NCBI RefSeq assembly: GCF_030010375.1
Contig: NZ_JASCRY010000001.1
Coordinates: 1,488,001 to 1,552,000, forward strand
From: Flavobacterium yafengii
Lineage (GTDB): Bacteria > Bacteroidota > Bacteroidia > Flavobacteriales > Flavobacteriaceae
Direction: 5' to 3'
Length of the DNA: 64,000 nucleotides
Of the stretch, positions 20,045 through 28,375 are shown piece after piece (within the stretch, counting starts at the first letter, position 1; the number at the start of each line of letters is the position of its first letter). Both the position numbers and the translations under genes were made by a program. The notes under the pieces were generated by a model. The model did not search any database, was not told where the DNA came from, and was given only the letters and a program-made list of their open reading frames with translations.

Positions 20045-20812
20045 TTATTGTTTCTTCAGGACTTTATATTCCTCATAACAGCCACTTATAGCATCCATGA
20101 TTTGTAAATCATTAGCCGTTTTTATAAATGATTCAGAGTAGTTACAGCGTTGTAGAATTTCAGGTATTTCATTTTTATCAATGCCTAAAAGTACCGCTAT
20201 AGTTTCTCTGTCAAATTTTGATTCTAAAAGATTCCGTACCGTATCATCTTTTTTTAGTTCTTTCAGTTTCTTAAGCTCTTTTGGATTCTTACCAAAAAAA
20301 TTATAGAGCATATCCGCGGGATTGAATATAGAACCAAGCACTCTTCCAAAAGCATTTGGAGAATATTCACCTGCTTCATATCCTTGTGTTAAACCGGAAA
20401 TACTATACCTGTAGTTTTCTCTAACCGGTATGATTTTAGTGTCTACTTCAAGATATCCTGTTAGATTAAAGGGTCTGATTACAACTTCTTCAAGCGCAAT
20501 TGCTTTTTCAGTAAGTTGTATTTTGGTGCTTTTGTTTTTTATCCAGTCATTGGTCACTCGAACGCGAAGCGATTGAAATCCTAAACTAGTAATGTGAAGT
20601 GTATCGTTCAGTTGTACGTCTATTTCGAAATATCCTCTTGAATCGGTAGTTGCACCTCTAACTTTATTGATATTAATGATATTTACACTAGATAATACTT
20701 GTCTAGTAGTATTGCTGATAATTATACCATTAACTTTTTGGGAAGGTTCTTTAACTTGCGCAAAAGTAGTTGCGGAGAGTACTAAAAAAAAGAAAACTAC
20801 AAAATATTTCAT
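20045..20812 (-). CDS. Exported carboxypeptidase-regulatory-like domain protein
   Basis: 255 residues with a signal peptide (about 1-18, ending TTFAQ). A carboxypeptidase-regulatory-like beta-sandwich at about 25-110 has KVNGIIISNTTRQVLSSVNI and TTDSRGYFEIDV, as found at the N-terminus of TonB receptors. No plug or barrel follows, so it is not a truncated receptor of normal size. The C-terminal 145 residues are alpha-rich and of unknown fold. It is probably a periplasmic or envelope protein of unknown role. Confidence 0.8.
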   Translation of the reverse strand: MKYFVVFFFLVLSATTFAQVKEPSQKVNGIIISNTTRQVLSSVNIININKVRGATTDSRGYFEIDVQLNDTLHITSLGFQSLRVRVTNDWIKNKSTKIQLTEKAIALEEVVIRPFNLTGYLEVDTKIIPVRENYRYSISGLTQGYEAGEYSPNAFGRVLGSIFNPADMLYNFFGKNPKELKKLKELKKDDTVRNLLESKFDRETIAVLLGIDKNEIPEILQRCNYSESFIKTANDLQIMDAISGCYEEYKVLKKQ

Positions 20813-20900
20813 AAACTGGTTTAAGACTTTAAAAGTAATAAAACAGGATTAAATATTTTGTAGTTCCAGTATATAATTATAAGAAAATTAACAATGAATG

Positions 20901-22814
20901 TTAGTCTCTTCTTGGTCTTCTTGGTCTTGGTGAGTCACCAAAGCTTTCAGAACGTCTTGGAGCTCTGTCAGATGAACCTTCAGTTCTAGGTCTGTCAGAT
21001 GAAAAACCACCTTCTCTTCTTGGTCCGAATCCGCCTTCTCTAGGAGCTGAGTTTCTATCGCTTCTAAATCCACCGCCTGAACCTTCTCTTCTTGGAGCAA
21101 AGCTTCCTTCTCTTCTTGGAGCAGCACTTCTTCCGCCACCAAAACTTCCACCAGAACTTCTTCCGTTATGGTCACGTCTTCCGCCACCGTCATTTTTAGA
21201 AATTTCAACATTGATTCTACGACCTTCTAATTGTACGTTGTTCAATACTTCCATTACTTTATCAGTATGTTCCGGATCCGTGTTAAAGAAAGAGAAACCT
21301 TCTTTTACGTCTACTTTGAAAACGTCATCACGACCTAAGTCTAATGTTTCTTTTAAGTAATCTTTCAATGACATCCAATCAAAGTTATCTCTAGAACCTA
21401 TGTTCACAAAATATCTTGTTGCACCACCATTGTTGTTTTCTCTTGGAGCACCATCTCTATCATCACGATCACGTCTTTCAGAACCTGAAGCTTGATTAGA
21501 AATATCTCTAGTTTTCTTGTAGTAATTGATAAAACGATTAAATTCAACCGATACCATTTTCTTGATTAACTCCTCTTTCGATAAACCTTCAAGAACGCTG
21601 TTAATTGCAGGAAGATAGTTGTCAATTTCGTGATCAACTTCTGTATCTTTAATTTTATTAGCTAAGTGTAACAATTGGATTTCGCAGATTTCAATTCCAG
21701 AAGGGATTGTTTTTTCTTCGAATTTTTGTTTGATGATTCTTTCAATTGAAGAAATCTTACGCAATTCGCTTTTGGTTACGATTACGATAGAAGTTCCTAA
21801 TTTTCCAGCACGACCTGTACGGCCTGAACGGTGATTGTAGGTTTCAATTTCGTCAGGTAATTGGTAGTTCACTACGTGAGTAATGCTATCAACGTCAATT
21901 CCACGTGCAGCAACATCAGTAGCTACAAGCATTTGAATTTGTCTTCCTCTAAAAGATTTCATTACACCATCACGTTGCGCTTGAGATAAATCTCCGTGCA
22001 ATGCAGCAGCGCTATATCCATCTTCAACTAATTTTTCAGCAACAGCTTGTGTGTCACGTTTAGTTCTACAGAAAACTACTGAGAAAATGTCTGGATTAGC
22101 ATCAGCTAAACGTTTCAAAGCTTCGTAACGGTCACGTGCATTTACAAGGTAAAATTCGTGAGAAACTGTAGCAGAACCTGAGTTTTTAGCTCCAACTGTA
22201 ATTTCAATTGGATCAGTCATGAATTGTTTTCCAATACGTGCTACTTCAGCAGGCATTGTTGCAGAGAATAACCATGTGTTTTTTTCGTCTGGCGTAGTAG
22301 AAAGGATGTTTACGATATCTTCGTAGAAACCCATGTTCAACATTTCGTCAGCTTCGTCAAGAATACAATAGTTGATTTGAGAGATGTTTACCAAACCTCT
22401 ATTAATCATGTCTTGCATTCTTCCTGGAGTTGCCACAATAATCTGTGCGCCTCTCTTTATGTCTCTCGCTTGGTCTGTTATGCTAGCTCCACCGTAAACT
22501 GCTACCACATTAATACCTTTTTCGTATTTAGAGTAGTTTTTAATTTCGTTGGTAATCTGCAAACAAAGTTCGCGTGTTGGAGATAAAATTAATGCTTGTG
22601 TGTTTCTGTTGCTGGCATCAATTTTCTGAATAACTGGAAAACCAAATGCTGCCGTTTTCCCTGTCCCTGTCTGAGCCAACGCAACCATATCTGTGTCTTT
22701 TTCCAATAATAGGGGAATCGCTTTCTCCTGTACTTCGGTCGGATTTTCAAATCCTAGATCTAAAATCGCCTTCAGTAACGATTCACTCAATCCTAATTGT
22801 TCAAATTTATTCAT
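20901..22814 (-). CDS. deaD: DEAD-box RNA helicase, DeaD/CsdA type
   Basis: An ATP-dependent RNA helicase of 637 residues, likely in ribosome assembly or cold adaptation. The Q-motif region precedes Walker A AQTGTGKT (about 47-54), then VATPGRM, LDEADEML, SAT and HRSGRTGRAG. After the two RecA domains comes a DbpA-like RNA-binding domain (about 460-540, YFVNIGSRDNFDW) and a long Arg/Gly/Ser tail (about 545-637) with repeats such as APRREGSF. The tail is probably disordered and binds RNA. The ATG at 22814 (MNKFEQLGLS) is chosen over one 24 nt upstream because a -7 element overlaps the longer version. Confidence 0.95.
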   Translation of the reverse strand: MNKFEQLGLSESLLKAILDLGFENPTEVQEKAIPLLLEKDTDMVALAQTGTGKTAAFGFPVIQKIDASNRNTQALILSPTRELCLQITNEIKNYSKYEKGINVVAVYGGASITDQARDIKRGAQIIVATPGRMQDMINRGLVNISQINYCILDEADEMLNMGFYEDIVNILSTTPDEKNTWLFSATMPAEVARIGKQFMTDPIEITVGAKNSGSATVSHEFYLVNARDRYEALKRLADANPDIFSVVFCRTKRDTQAVAEKLVEDGYSAAALHGDLSQAQRDGVMKSFRGRQIQMLVATDVAARGIDVDSITHVVNYQLPDEIETYNHRSGRTGRAGKLGTSIVIVTKSELRKISSIERIIKQKFEEKTIPSGIEICEIQLLHLANKIKDTEVDHEIDNYLPAINSVLEGLSKEELIKKMVSVEFNRFINYYKKTRDISNQASGSERRDRDDRDGAPRENNNGGATRYFVNIGSRDNFDWMSLKDYLKETLDLGRDDVFKVDVKEGFSFFNTDPEHTDKVMEVLNNVQLEGRRINVEISKNDGGGRRDHNGRSSGGSFGGGRSAAPRREGSFAPRREGSGGGFRSDRNSAPREGGFGPRREGGFSSDRPRTEGSSDRAPRRSESFGDSPRPRRPRRD

Positions 22815-22835
22815 ATGTATTTTTAAAATAGGGTG

Positions 22836-22843
22836 CAAAATTA
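22836..22843 (-). promoter_or_regulatory. -7 element for deaD
   Basis: CAAAATTA is TAATTTTG on the minus strand, 21 nt upstream of the ATG at 22814. It argues against the alternative start at 22838. Confidence 0.5.
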
Positions 22844-23020
22844 CTGTTAATAATCGATATAAACTAATGCTATTTTAAGATTTAATGTTTTATTATAATT
22901 TGATTATCAGAAAGTTATATTTTTTATTTGCGAATTGTGGGTTTTGATTTAGGATTTTAGTGTGAAATTACGCTTTGAAAATTGTTTTTTTGTTATAAAA
23001 ATGTTGTATTTTCTGAGCAT

Positions 23021-23599
23021 TTATTTATGCAGTTTCAAAAAATCAATTAATTGTTGCGTAGCTTTTCCTCTGTGACTGATTTTGTTTTTTATTTCCAATG
23101 ATAATTGGGCAAAAGTTTCTTGGTATTCTTCAGGTTTGAAAATGGGGTCATAGCCAAAACCTTGATTCCCCAATTTTTCTAAAGTAATTTCACCTCGTGC
23201 AATTCCTGTAAAAAGATGCTGTTTTCCGTTTAAATTAAATGCAATCACTGTTTTGAATTGTGCTTTTCTATTGCTTTTATTGGTTAAGGAATCTAATAAT
23301 TTATTCATATTATCATCATCATTGCGCTGTTCGCCAGCATATCGCGCAGAGTAAACTCCAGGTTCGCCATTCAGTGAATCCACTTCTAGTCCAGTATCAT
23401 CTGCAAAGCAATTGAAACCATATTTTTGTGTAACATAATTGGCTTTTAGAATGGCATTGCCTTCAATAGTTGATGCAGTTTCTGGAATGTCTTCATGACA
23501 ACCGATACTTTCTAAACTAAGAATTTCAATGGTATCGGGAAGTATACTTTGTATCTCGAGTATTTTATTTTTATTGTTGGAAGCGAAAACAAGTTGCAT
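23021..23599 (-). CDS. rdgB: Non-canonical purine NTP pyrophosphatase (RdgB/HAM1)
   Basis: This house-cleaning enzyme hydrolyses dITP, ITP and XTP to monophosphates. All family motifs are present in the 192 residues: [14 protein letters not shown] at the N-terminus, [22 protein letters not shown], and [10 protein letters not shown] with SHRGKA near the end. The frame extends to 23650, but the -7 element at 23624-23631 lies inside that extension, so the ATG at 23599 ([10 protein letters not shown]) is the start. It is transcribed away from the two small RNA genes. Confidence 0.95.
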   Translation of the reverse strand: MQLVFASNNKNKILEIQSILPDTIEILSLESIGCHEDIPETASTIEGNAILKANYVTQKYGFNCFADDTGLEVDSLNGEPGVYSARYAGEQRNDDDNMNKLLDSLTNKSNRKAQFKTVIAFNLNGKQHLFTGIARGEITLEKLGNQGFGYDPIFKPEEYQETFAQLSLEIKNKISHRGKATQQLIDFLKLHK

Positions 23600-23623
23600 T
23601 TTATTGGTTTTAATGTTACACTT

Positions 23624-23631
23624 CAAAGATA
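23624..23631 (-). promoter_or_regulatory. -7 element for rdgB
   Basis: CAAAGATA is TATCTTTG on the minus strand, 24 nt upstream of the ATG at 23599. It decides the start of rdgB. Confidence 0.6.
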
Positions 23632-23754
23632 CATTTTTTAGATAGTACATTGGGATGATGTCAATAGCTGCCCAAAGAGCCTATTGATAATACGAATAGC
23701 GGTGTGTTTAGAGGTTAAAGAATGTGTGTAGTTGTAATTAATTGAAAATCAATA

Positions 23755-23772
23755 CGTTAATTAATAGTTAAA
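23755..23772 (+). promoter_or_regulatory. Conserved upstream box of small RNA gene 1
   Basis: CGTTAATTAATAGTTAAA starts 53 nt before the -7 element of small RNA 1. A version with one change, CGTTAATTATTAGTTAAA, starts 54 nt before that of small RNA 2 (24065-24082). The constant offset suggests an activator site or UP-like element. Confidence 0.5.
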
Positions 23773-23807
23773 GTGCTATTTTCTAATGATTTAACTAACA
23801 TAAGTTG

Positions 23808-23961
23808 TATCTTTGAGTGTGGTTTTGATTAATCACTTGAATAAAAACTATCTGCAAGGAGAAGAGTATTCAAATTGTCATTTCGTACTGAACGGTATGT
23901 TTGATAAATGGTAAATCAAAATTTACAATCGGAGGCCCTTTAAAAAGGCCTCCTTTTTTGT
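23808..23961 (+). ncRNA. Structured small RNA gene, copy 1 (promoter to terminator)
   Basis: The -7 element TATCTTTG (23808-23815) is followed by a transcript expected to begin near 23820 and end after the T run at 23959, about 140 nt. GGTTTTGATT (23821-23830) can pair with AATCAAAATT (23914-23923) to close the molecule. Inside, TTGAATA pairs with TATTCAA as a second stem and GTAC/GTAT can form a third. The terminator is GGAGGCC (23931-23937) with GGCCTCC (23947-23953) and TTTTTT. There is no ORF beyond a few codons. A second copy lies 311 nt downstream with the same architecture. I cannot name the family; 6S RNA and the Flavo-1 motif are candidates to compare. Confidence 0.75.
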
Positions 23962-24064
23962 GGTTTAATTTTAAGGATTTTAATTTTTAAAGTATGAATT
24001 AAAAGTATATTTTTCAAGATGTGAAATGATTATTTAATTATGATTTCTATGCTGTGAACTAGTG

Positions 24065-24082
24065 CGTTAATTATTAGTTAAA
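24065..24082 (+). promoter_or_regulatory. Conserved upstream box of small RNA gene 2
   Basis: CGTTAATTATTAGTTAAA matches the box at 23755-23772 in 17 of 18 positions and stands at the same distance from the -7 element. Confidence 0.5.
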
Positions 24083-24118
24083 CATTTGTTTTTCAGTATT
24101 TTGATTTAAGTTTAATTG

Positions 24119-24272
24119 TATCTTTGAGTGTGGTTTTGATTAATTACTTGAGTATGTCAATCTTGCAATAAGATATGATAATTCAATAGTCAGCTATACT
24201 AATATAATTGTATGAGTTGATAATGGTAAATCAGAACCGACAACTGGAGGACTCTAAAGGTCCTCCTTTTTT
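24119..24272 (+). ncRNA. Structured small RNA gene, copy 2 (promoter to terminator)
   Basis: The first 33 nt from TATCTTTG (24119-24126) match copy 1 in all but one position. GGTTTTGATT (24132-24141) pairs with AATCAGAACC (24229-24238), ten pairs with one G-U. In copy 1 the partner is AATCAAAATT, so the stem is kept by different pairs. ACTTGA..TCTT/AAGA..TTCAATAGT and CAGCTATAC/GTATGAGTTG form two inner hairpins at the same places as in copy 1 but with different sequence. GATAATGGTA before the closing strand is shared with copy 1. The terminator is GGAGGAC (24246-24252) with GTCCTCC (24260-24266) and a T run. Confidence 0.75.
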
Positions 24273-24276
24273 TGTT

Positions 24277-25785
24277 TTAATGTTTTCGGACACTTTTTAA
24301 ATTATCAGGAAAATACAAATCAGATAGATGGGCAAATTCATCACCACGCATGAAAATGTTAATGTCAACTTCGGCAAAATTATTTTTACCTGCGGCAGCA
24401 AGAAGCTCATTAGCTGCGTGTAAAGTGTTTTTATGGAAATGATATACCCGTTCTGATTTGTCCGTTACAACCAGTCCTTTCATCAGCATTTTATCTTGTG
24501 TAGCAACTCCGGTAGGACATTGATTATTATTGCATCGCAATGCTTGAATGCAACCTAAAGAGAACATAAATCCACGTGCACTGTTACACATATCTGCTCC
24601 AAGGGCAACCGCTCGAAGGATTGAATATCCAGATATGATTTTGCCACTACAAATAACACGTATCTTATCTCTGATTTCAAAACGTGCTAAAGTTTTGTTT
24701 ACAAAAATAAGTGCTGGTTCAAATGGCATTCCCACGCCATCAGCAAATTCTAGCGGAGCAGCACCGGTTCCACCTTCGGCGCCATCAACGGTGATAAAAT
24801 CAGGAAAGCAATTTTGAGTAATCATTTCTTGGCAAATCATTTCAAATTCGCGGGTTTCACCAATGCATAGCTTAAAACCAATTGGTTTACCATTAGACAG
24901 CAATCGTAATTGTGCAATAAATTCCACTAAACCTTTAGTGTCTGAGAATGCAGAATGGCTGGGAGGAGAAAGTATAGTAGTATGTGGTTGCACACCTCTT
25001 ATTTTGGCTATTTGTTCCGTATTTTTTGCGGCTGGTAAAACGCCGCCATGACCTGGTTTTGCACCTTGTGATAATTTGATTTCAATCATTTTTACTTCTG
25101 GTAAATTCGCTTTTTCGGCAAATTTACCTCCGTCGAAACCGCCTCTGTCATCACGACAACCAAAATATCCGGTTCCTATTTGCCAAGTTACATCGCCACC
25201 TTGTAAATGAAATTCAGTTAATCCGCCTTCACCAGTATTGTGGTAAAACTTACCTTTTTGTGCTCCTTTGTTTAATGCAACAATAGCATTTTCGCTTAAA
25301 GAGCCAAAACTCATTGCAGATATATTTAATAGTGACGCAAGATAAGGTTGTGTACAGTCTTGACCTCCTACGAGCACTCTTGGTAACTCTTCATTGACAA
25401 CAGTAGGAAAAATAGAATGTTTGATTCCTTCGTAGCTTGATTGATTTAGATTTAATTGTGTTCCAAAAGGGGTTGTTGAATCAATATTTTTAGCTCTTTG
25501 ATAGGCAAGAGAACGCTGGTTTCTGGAGAATGGTTTTCCATCAGTGGAACGTTCAATGAAATATTGTTGAAGTTCAGGAGCAATCATTTCAAATAGGTAT
25601 CTGAAATAACCTAAAACCGGAAAATTTCTTAAAATGGCATGTTTGGTTTGGATGCTGTTAGCAAATCCAATGGCAATTATGGCTAAAATTGTTAAAGGAA
25701 AAAAGATGCTGTATTTGTAATAATAAGCAATAATTGCACTTAGAAATAAGATTATAATCCCAAAAATAAAAAATTGCTTTCTCAT
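24277..25785 (-). CDS. FMN-binding glutamate synthase family protein, membrane-anchored
   Basis: 502 residues. Two hydrophobic segments (about 5-22 and 26-44) precede a glutamate synthase central/FMN-binding barrel with GEGGLTEFHLQGGDV, KPGHGGVLPA, TVDGAEGGTGAAPLEFADGVG and the cysteine cluster GCIQALRCNNNQCPTG for a 3Fe-4S centre. It lacks the GltB glutaminase domain and has no GltD partner nearby, so true glutamate synthesis is doubtful. It is probably an inner-membrane flavo-Fe-S oxidoreductase of unknown substrate. It converges on small RNA gene 2, whose terminator sits 5 bp from its stop. Confidence 0.9.
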   Translation of the reverse strand: MRKQFFIFGIIILFLSAIIAYYYKYSIFFPLTILAIIAIGFANSIQTKHAILRNFPVLGYFRYLFEMIAPELQQYFIERSTDGKPFSRNQRSLAYQRAKNIDSTTPFGTQLNLNQSSYEGIKHSIFPTVVNEELPRVLVGGQDCTQPYLASLLNISAMSFGSLSENAIVALNKGAQKGKFYHNTGEGGLTEFHLQGGDVTWQIGTGYFGCRDDRGGFDGGKFAEKANLPEVKMIEIKLSQGAKPGHGGVLPAAKNTEQIAKIRGVQPHTTILSPPSHSAFSDTKGLVEFIAQLRLLSNGKPIGFKLCIGETREFEMICQEMITQNCFPDFITVDGAEGGTGAAPLEFADGVGMPFEPALIFVNKTLARFEIRDKIRVICSGKIISGYSILRAVALGADMCNSARGFMFSLGCIQALRCNNNQCPTGVATQDKMLMKGLVVTDKSERVYHFHKNTLHAANELLAAAGKNNFAEVDINIFMRGDEFAHLSDLYFPDNLKSVRKH

Positions 25786-25832
25786 ATTGTTTGTTGTTTA
25801 AAGAGCCTAAATTACTTAGAAATTTTTAATAT

Positions 25833-25860
25833 TTTGATAGTTTTGTGAACTACTATCAAA
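25833..25860. repeat. Inverted repeat between divergent genes
   Basis: TTTGATAGT (25833-25841) and ACTATCAAA (25852-25860) are perfectly complementary with a 10-nt spacer. It lies 48 bp upstream of the glutamate-synthase-like gene and has no T run, so an operator is more likely than a terminator. Confidence 0.45.
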
Positions 25861-25996
25861 TTGATTTTAAATGCATTTTGATTTCTTAGGGACCAAATAG
25901 TTAGTTGTTGAAAAATTAAATTATCTGATTTTTTTTAATCAATGTAAAACCAATTGTTTTAATAAAACGTAAATGAAGAAATAAATTATATCGTAA

Positions 25997-28375
25997 ATGA
26001 AATTTAAAAATTATAAAATACAATTAAGCACGTTTTACTTCTTGCTAATTTTCTTGTTTTTAAGCATTTCTACAAAAGCCCAATATGTAGTAAATGATTC
26101 TCTATTTAAAGATGTAGTTTCTTTACACAAATATGCCAAAATTGTAAATGTAGGACAGCGCAATTATACAATTCAAGAAATTATTCATGATACCTCTCTG
26201 AAATTTGAACCATTACTCGTAGAAAATAAAGATTTAGGATTTACAGATGACAACTATTGGTTAGTATTTGAGATTGTTAATAATACAAAAAGTGATTTAC
26301 GTCCATTTATAGAAACTTCCAGAGCAATAGTTGATGTTGCTGAATTGTATGTTATTGATCCAAGTGGGAAGATAAAGTTGTTAAAAAGCGGGGATTTAAT
26401 GCCTTTTAAGGAGCGATCCTTAAACTCTACAAAAACCTTATTTAGACCAGTTTTAGAACCGAATGGAGTGACTCGTTTTTATCTTCATTTGAAAAGTGAT
26501 GGCGAGGTAATAAATGCTCCAATTTACATGAAGTCTGCCGAGAAAGAATTGGAAATGGCTTCCTTTGAGCAATTTATTTTTGGAATTTTTTACGGTTTAT
26601 TGCTCATAACTGCAATAATTTACATGTTCTTTTATTTTGCAATGAAAGAAAAAAGTTTTCTATTTTATAGCTTATACGTTACTTTCATAGGATTATTGCA
26701 ATTTTCGGTAGATGGCTATTTTTATCAATATTTTGCGCCAAATAATGGTTGGTTATCGTCTCACTCCGTAATAATATTTGCAACAATAGCCAACTTTTTT
26801 TTAGGGAAATATTCGCAAGTATTTTTGAATATCAAAAAGTATAGTTTAACCATTTATAGAATGTTTTATGTTTTATACGGGCTAAATCTGCTTTCTATTA
26901 CTGCGTTGTTAGTATATCCGGAATCTCTTGAGTACTTATATCCAATTGCTAATGTATTAGGATTGTTTTTATTACTACTGATTATTGTGTCAGTTTCAGT
27001 CGTTTATTACAAGACAAAAAAGATTGACAAATTTTTTTCAATTGGTATTTTTTTCTTGATTAGCGGATTCGTTATTTTCATATTGAAAAACTTTAGTGTA
27101 TTGCCATCTGTTTTTTGGACAGAGAACAGTTCAAAATTAGGTACTGGTTTAGAAGTTATTTTCCTTTCTCTTTCAATGGCAAATTTGATCAGAAATCTTA
27201 AAAATGAAAAAAATGAACTGAATCGACTTGCTTTGGTTCGTTCTGAAGAAATGAATGATTTGAAGTCCTATTTTTTATCGAATATCAGTCATGAATTACG
27301 AACGCCTTTGAATGCAATTATGAATATGATTGACTCAATTTCTGTAGAGGTTCAGGATGATAAAATCAGAAAAAATTGCCAAATAATAAAGTATTCGTCG
27401 CACAGTTTATTGAGTTCTGTCAATGATATTTTAGATTTCTCTAAAATTGAGAAAAAGGAATTAAAATTGGAATCCGTTAAGTTTGATCCCGGCAGAGTTC
27501 TGGAAAATTTAAAAAATAATGCAATCAATAGAGCCAATGATCAAGGACTAGAGTTTCAATTTTCAAAATCAGATGCGATTCCTGATTTTTTAATTGGCGA
27601 TGTGACCAGATTGGTTCAAGTTGTAAATAATGTATTAAATAATGCTATAAAATTTACATCTAAAGGTTTTGTGAAATTTGATATAGACTGTAAAATCAAG
27701 GAAAATAATCGAGCAAGTTTGAAATTTACAGTTTCAGATTCTGGTGTAGGAATTCCTAAAGAAAAAATGAATAGTATTTTTGATTCATTTTCTCAAAATA
27801 GTATTGATAATAAAAGAAAGTTCGGCGGACTTGGATTAGGGCTTTATATTGTAAAGACTTTAGTAGATATGCAAAATGGGGCCATTGAAATGAACAGTGA
27901 AGTCAATAAAGGTACCACTTGTGTCATTACTCTTGATTTTGATATTGTGCCGCTAGAAGAAAAAGCAGAAGTCTTGGCTACGCCTATGGTTTACGATTTA
28001 GAAGGCAAATCAGTTTTAGTAGTTGAAGACAATCCAATTAATCAAATGGTGATTAAAATGATCACTAAAAAATGGTTGAACACGACAGTAGTTTATGCTA
28101 ATAACGGTAAGGAATGCTTAGATGCGTTTAAAACAAACCATTTTGACATTGTATTAATGGATCTTCAAATGCCAGTAATGGACGGCTACGAAGCAACTAT
28201 AGCGATTAGAAATGGGGAAGCAGGAGTTGCTAATGCTTCTGTCCCCATTATTGCAGTAACCGCTGATGTAATGGAAAGTACTAAATTACGTGTAGCAGAA
28301 ATTGGGATGAATCATTATTTATCTAAACCAATTAAGAATGACACTTTATACCGTTCGGTAAAAAACTTAGTTTAA
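25997..28375 (+). CDS. Hybrid sensor histidine kinase/response regulator with 7TMR-DISM sensor
   Basis: 792 residues. After a signal peptide (about 1-28) comes a periplasmic DISM-type beta domain (about 35-185), seven transmembrane segments (about 195-395), and a short coiled linker. The kinase follows with H-box SNISHELRTPLNA (His432), N-box VNNVLNNAIKF, and G-boxes DSGVGIP and GGLGLGLYIV. A receiver domain (about 675-792) ends it, with Asp722 in VLMDLQMPVMDG. It likely senses a periplasmic carbohydrate or small ligand. No separate DNA-binding regulator is adjacent. Its stop codon overlaps that of the convergent NYN-LOTUS gene. Confidence 0.94.
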   Translation: MKFKNYKIQLSTFYFLLIFLFLSISTKAQYVVNDSLFKDVVSLHKYAKIVNVGQRNYTIQEIIHDTSLKFEPLLVENKDLGFTDDNYWLVFEIVNNTKSDLRPFIETSRAIVDVAELYVIDPSGKIKLLKSGDLMPFKERSLNSTKTLFRPVLEPNGVTRFYLHLKSDGEVINAPIYMKSAEKELEMASFEQFIFGIFYGLLLITAIIYMFFYFAMKEKSFLFYSLYVTFIGLLQFSVDGYFYQYFAPNNGWLSSHSVIIFATIANFFLGKYSQVFLNIKKYSLTIYRMFYVLYGLNLLSITALLVYPESLEYLYPIANVLGLFLLLLIIVSVSVVYYKTKKIDKFFSIGIFFLISGFVIFILKNFSVLPSVFWTENSSKLGTGLEVIFLSLSMANLIRNLKNEKNELNRLALVRSEEMNDLKSYFLSNISHELRTPLNAIMNMIDSISVEVQDDKIRKNCQIIKYSSHSLLSSVNDILDFSKIEKKELKLESVKFDPGRVLENLKNNAINRANDQGLEFQFSKSDAIPDFLIGDVTRLVQVVNNVLNNAIKFTSKGFVKFDIDCKIKENNRASLKFTVSDSGVGIPKEKMNSIFDSFSQNSIDNKRKFGGLGLGLYIVKTLVDMQNGAIEMNSEVNKGTTCVITLDFDIVPLEEKAEVLATPMVYDLEGKSVLVVEDNPINQMVIKMITKKWLNTTVVYANNGKECLDAFKTNHFDIVLMDLQMPVMDGYEATIAIRNGEAGVANASVPIIAVTADVMESTKLRVAEIGMNHYLSKPIKNDTLYRSVKNLV

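Noticed and set aside
20045..20812. Truncated TonB receptor pseudogene
   Set aside because: Only the regulatory-like domain is shared; the rest is a distinct helical domain with an intact frame and its own terminator.
20888..21211. 107-codon open frame inside the 3' end of the DEAD-box helicase gene
   Set aside because: It arises from the repetitive Arg/Gly/Ser-coding tail read in another frame; composition is Glu/Val/Leu repeat-like with no independent promoter.
23599..24276. Small protein genes in the RNA region
   Set aside because: The longest frames in the conserved parts are a few codons and are not shared by the two copies.
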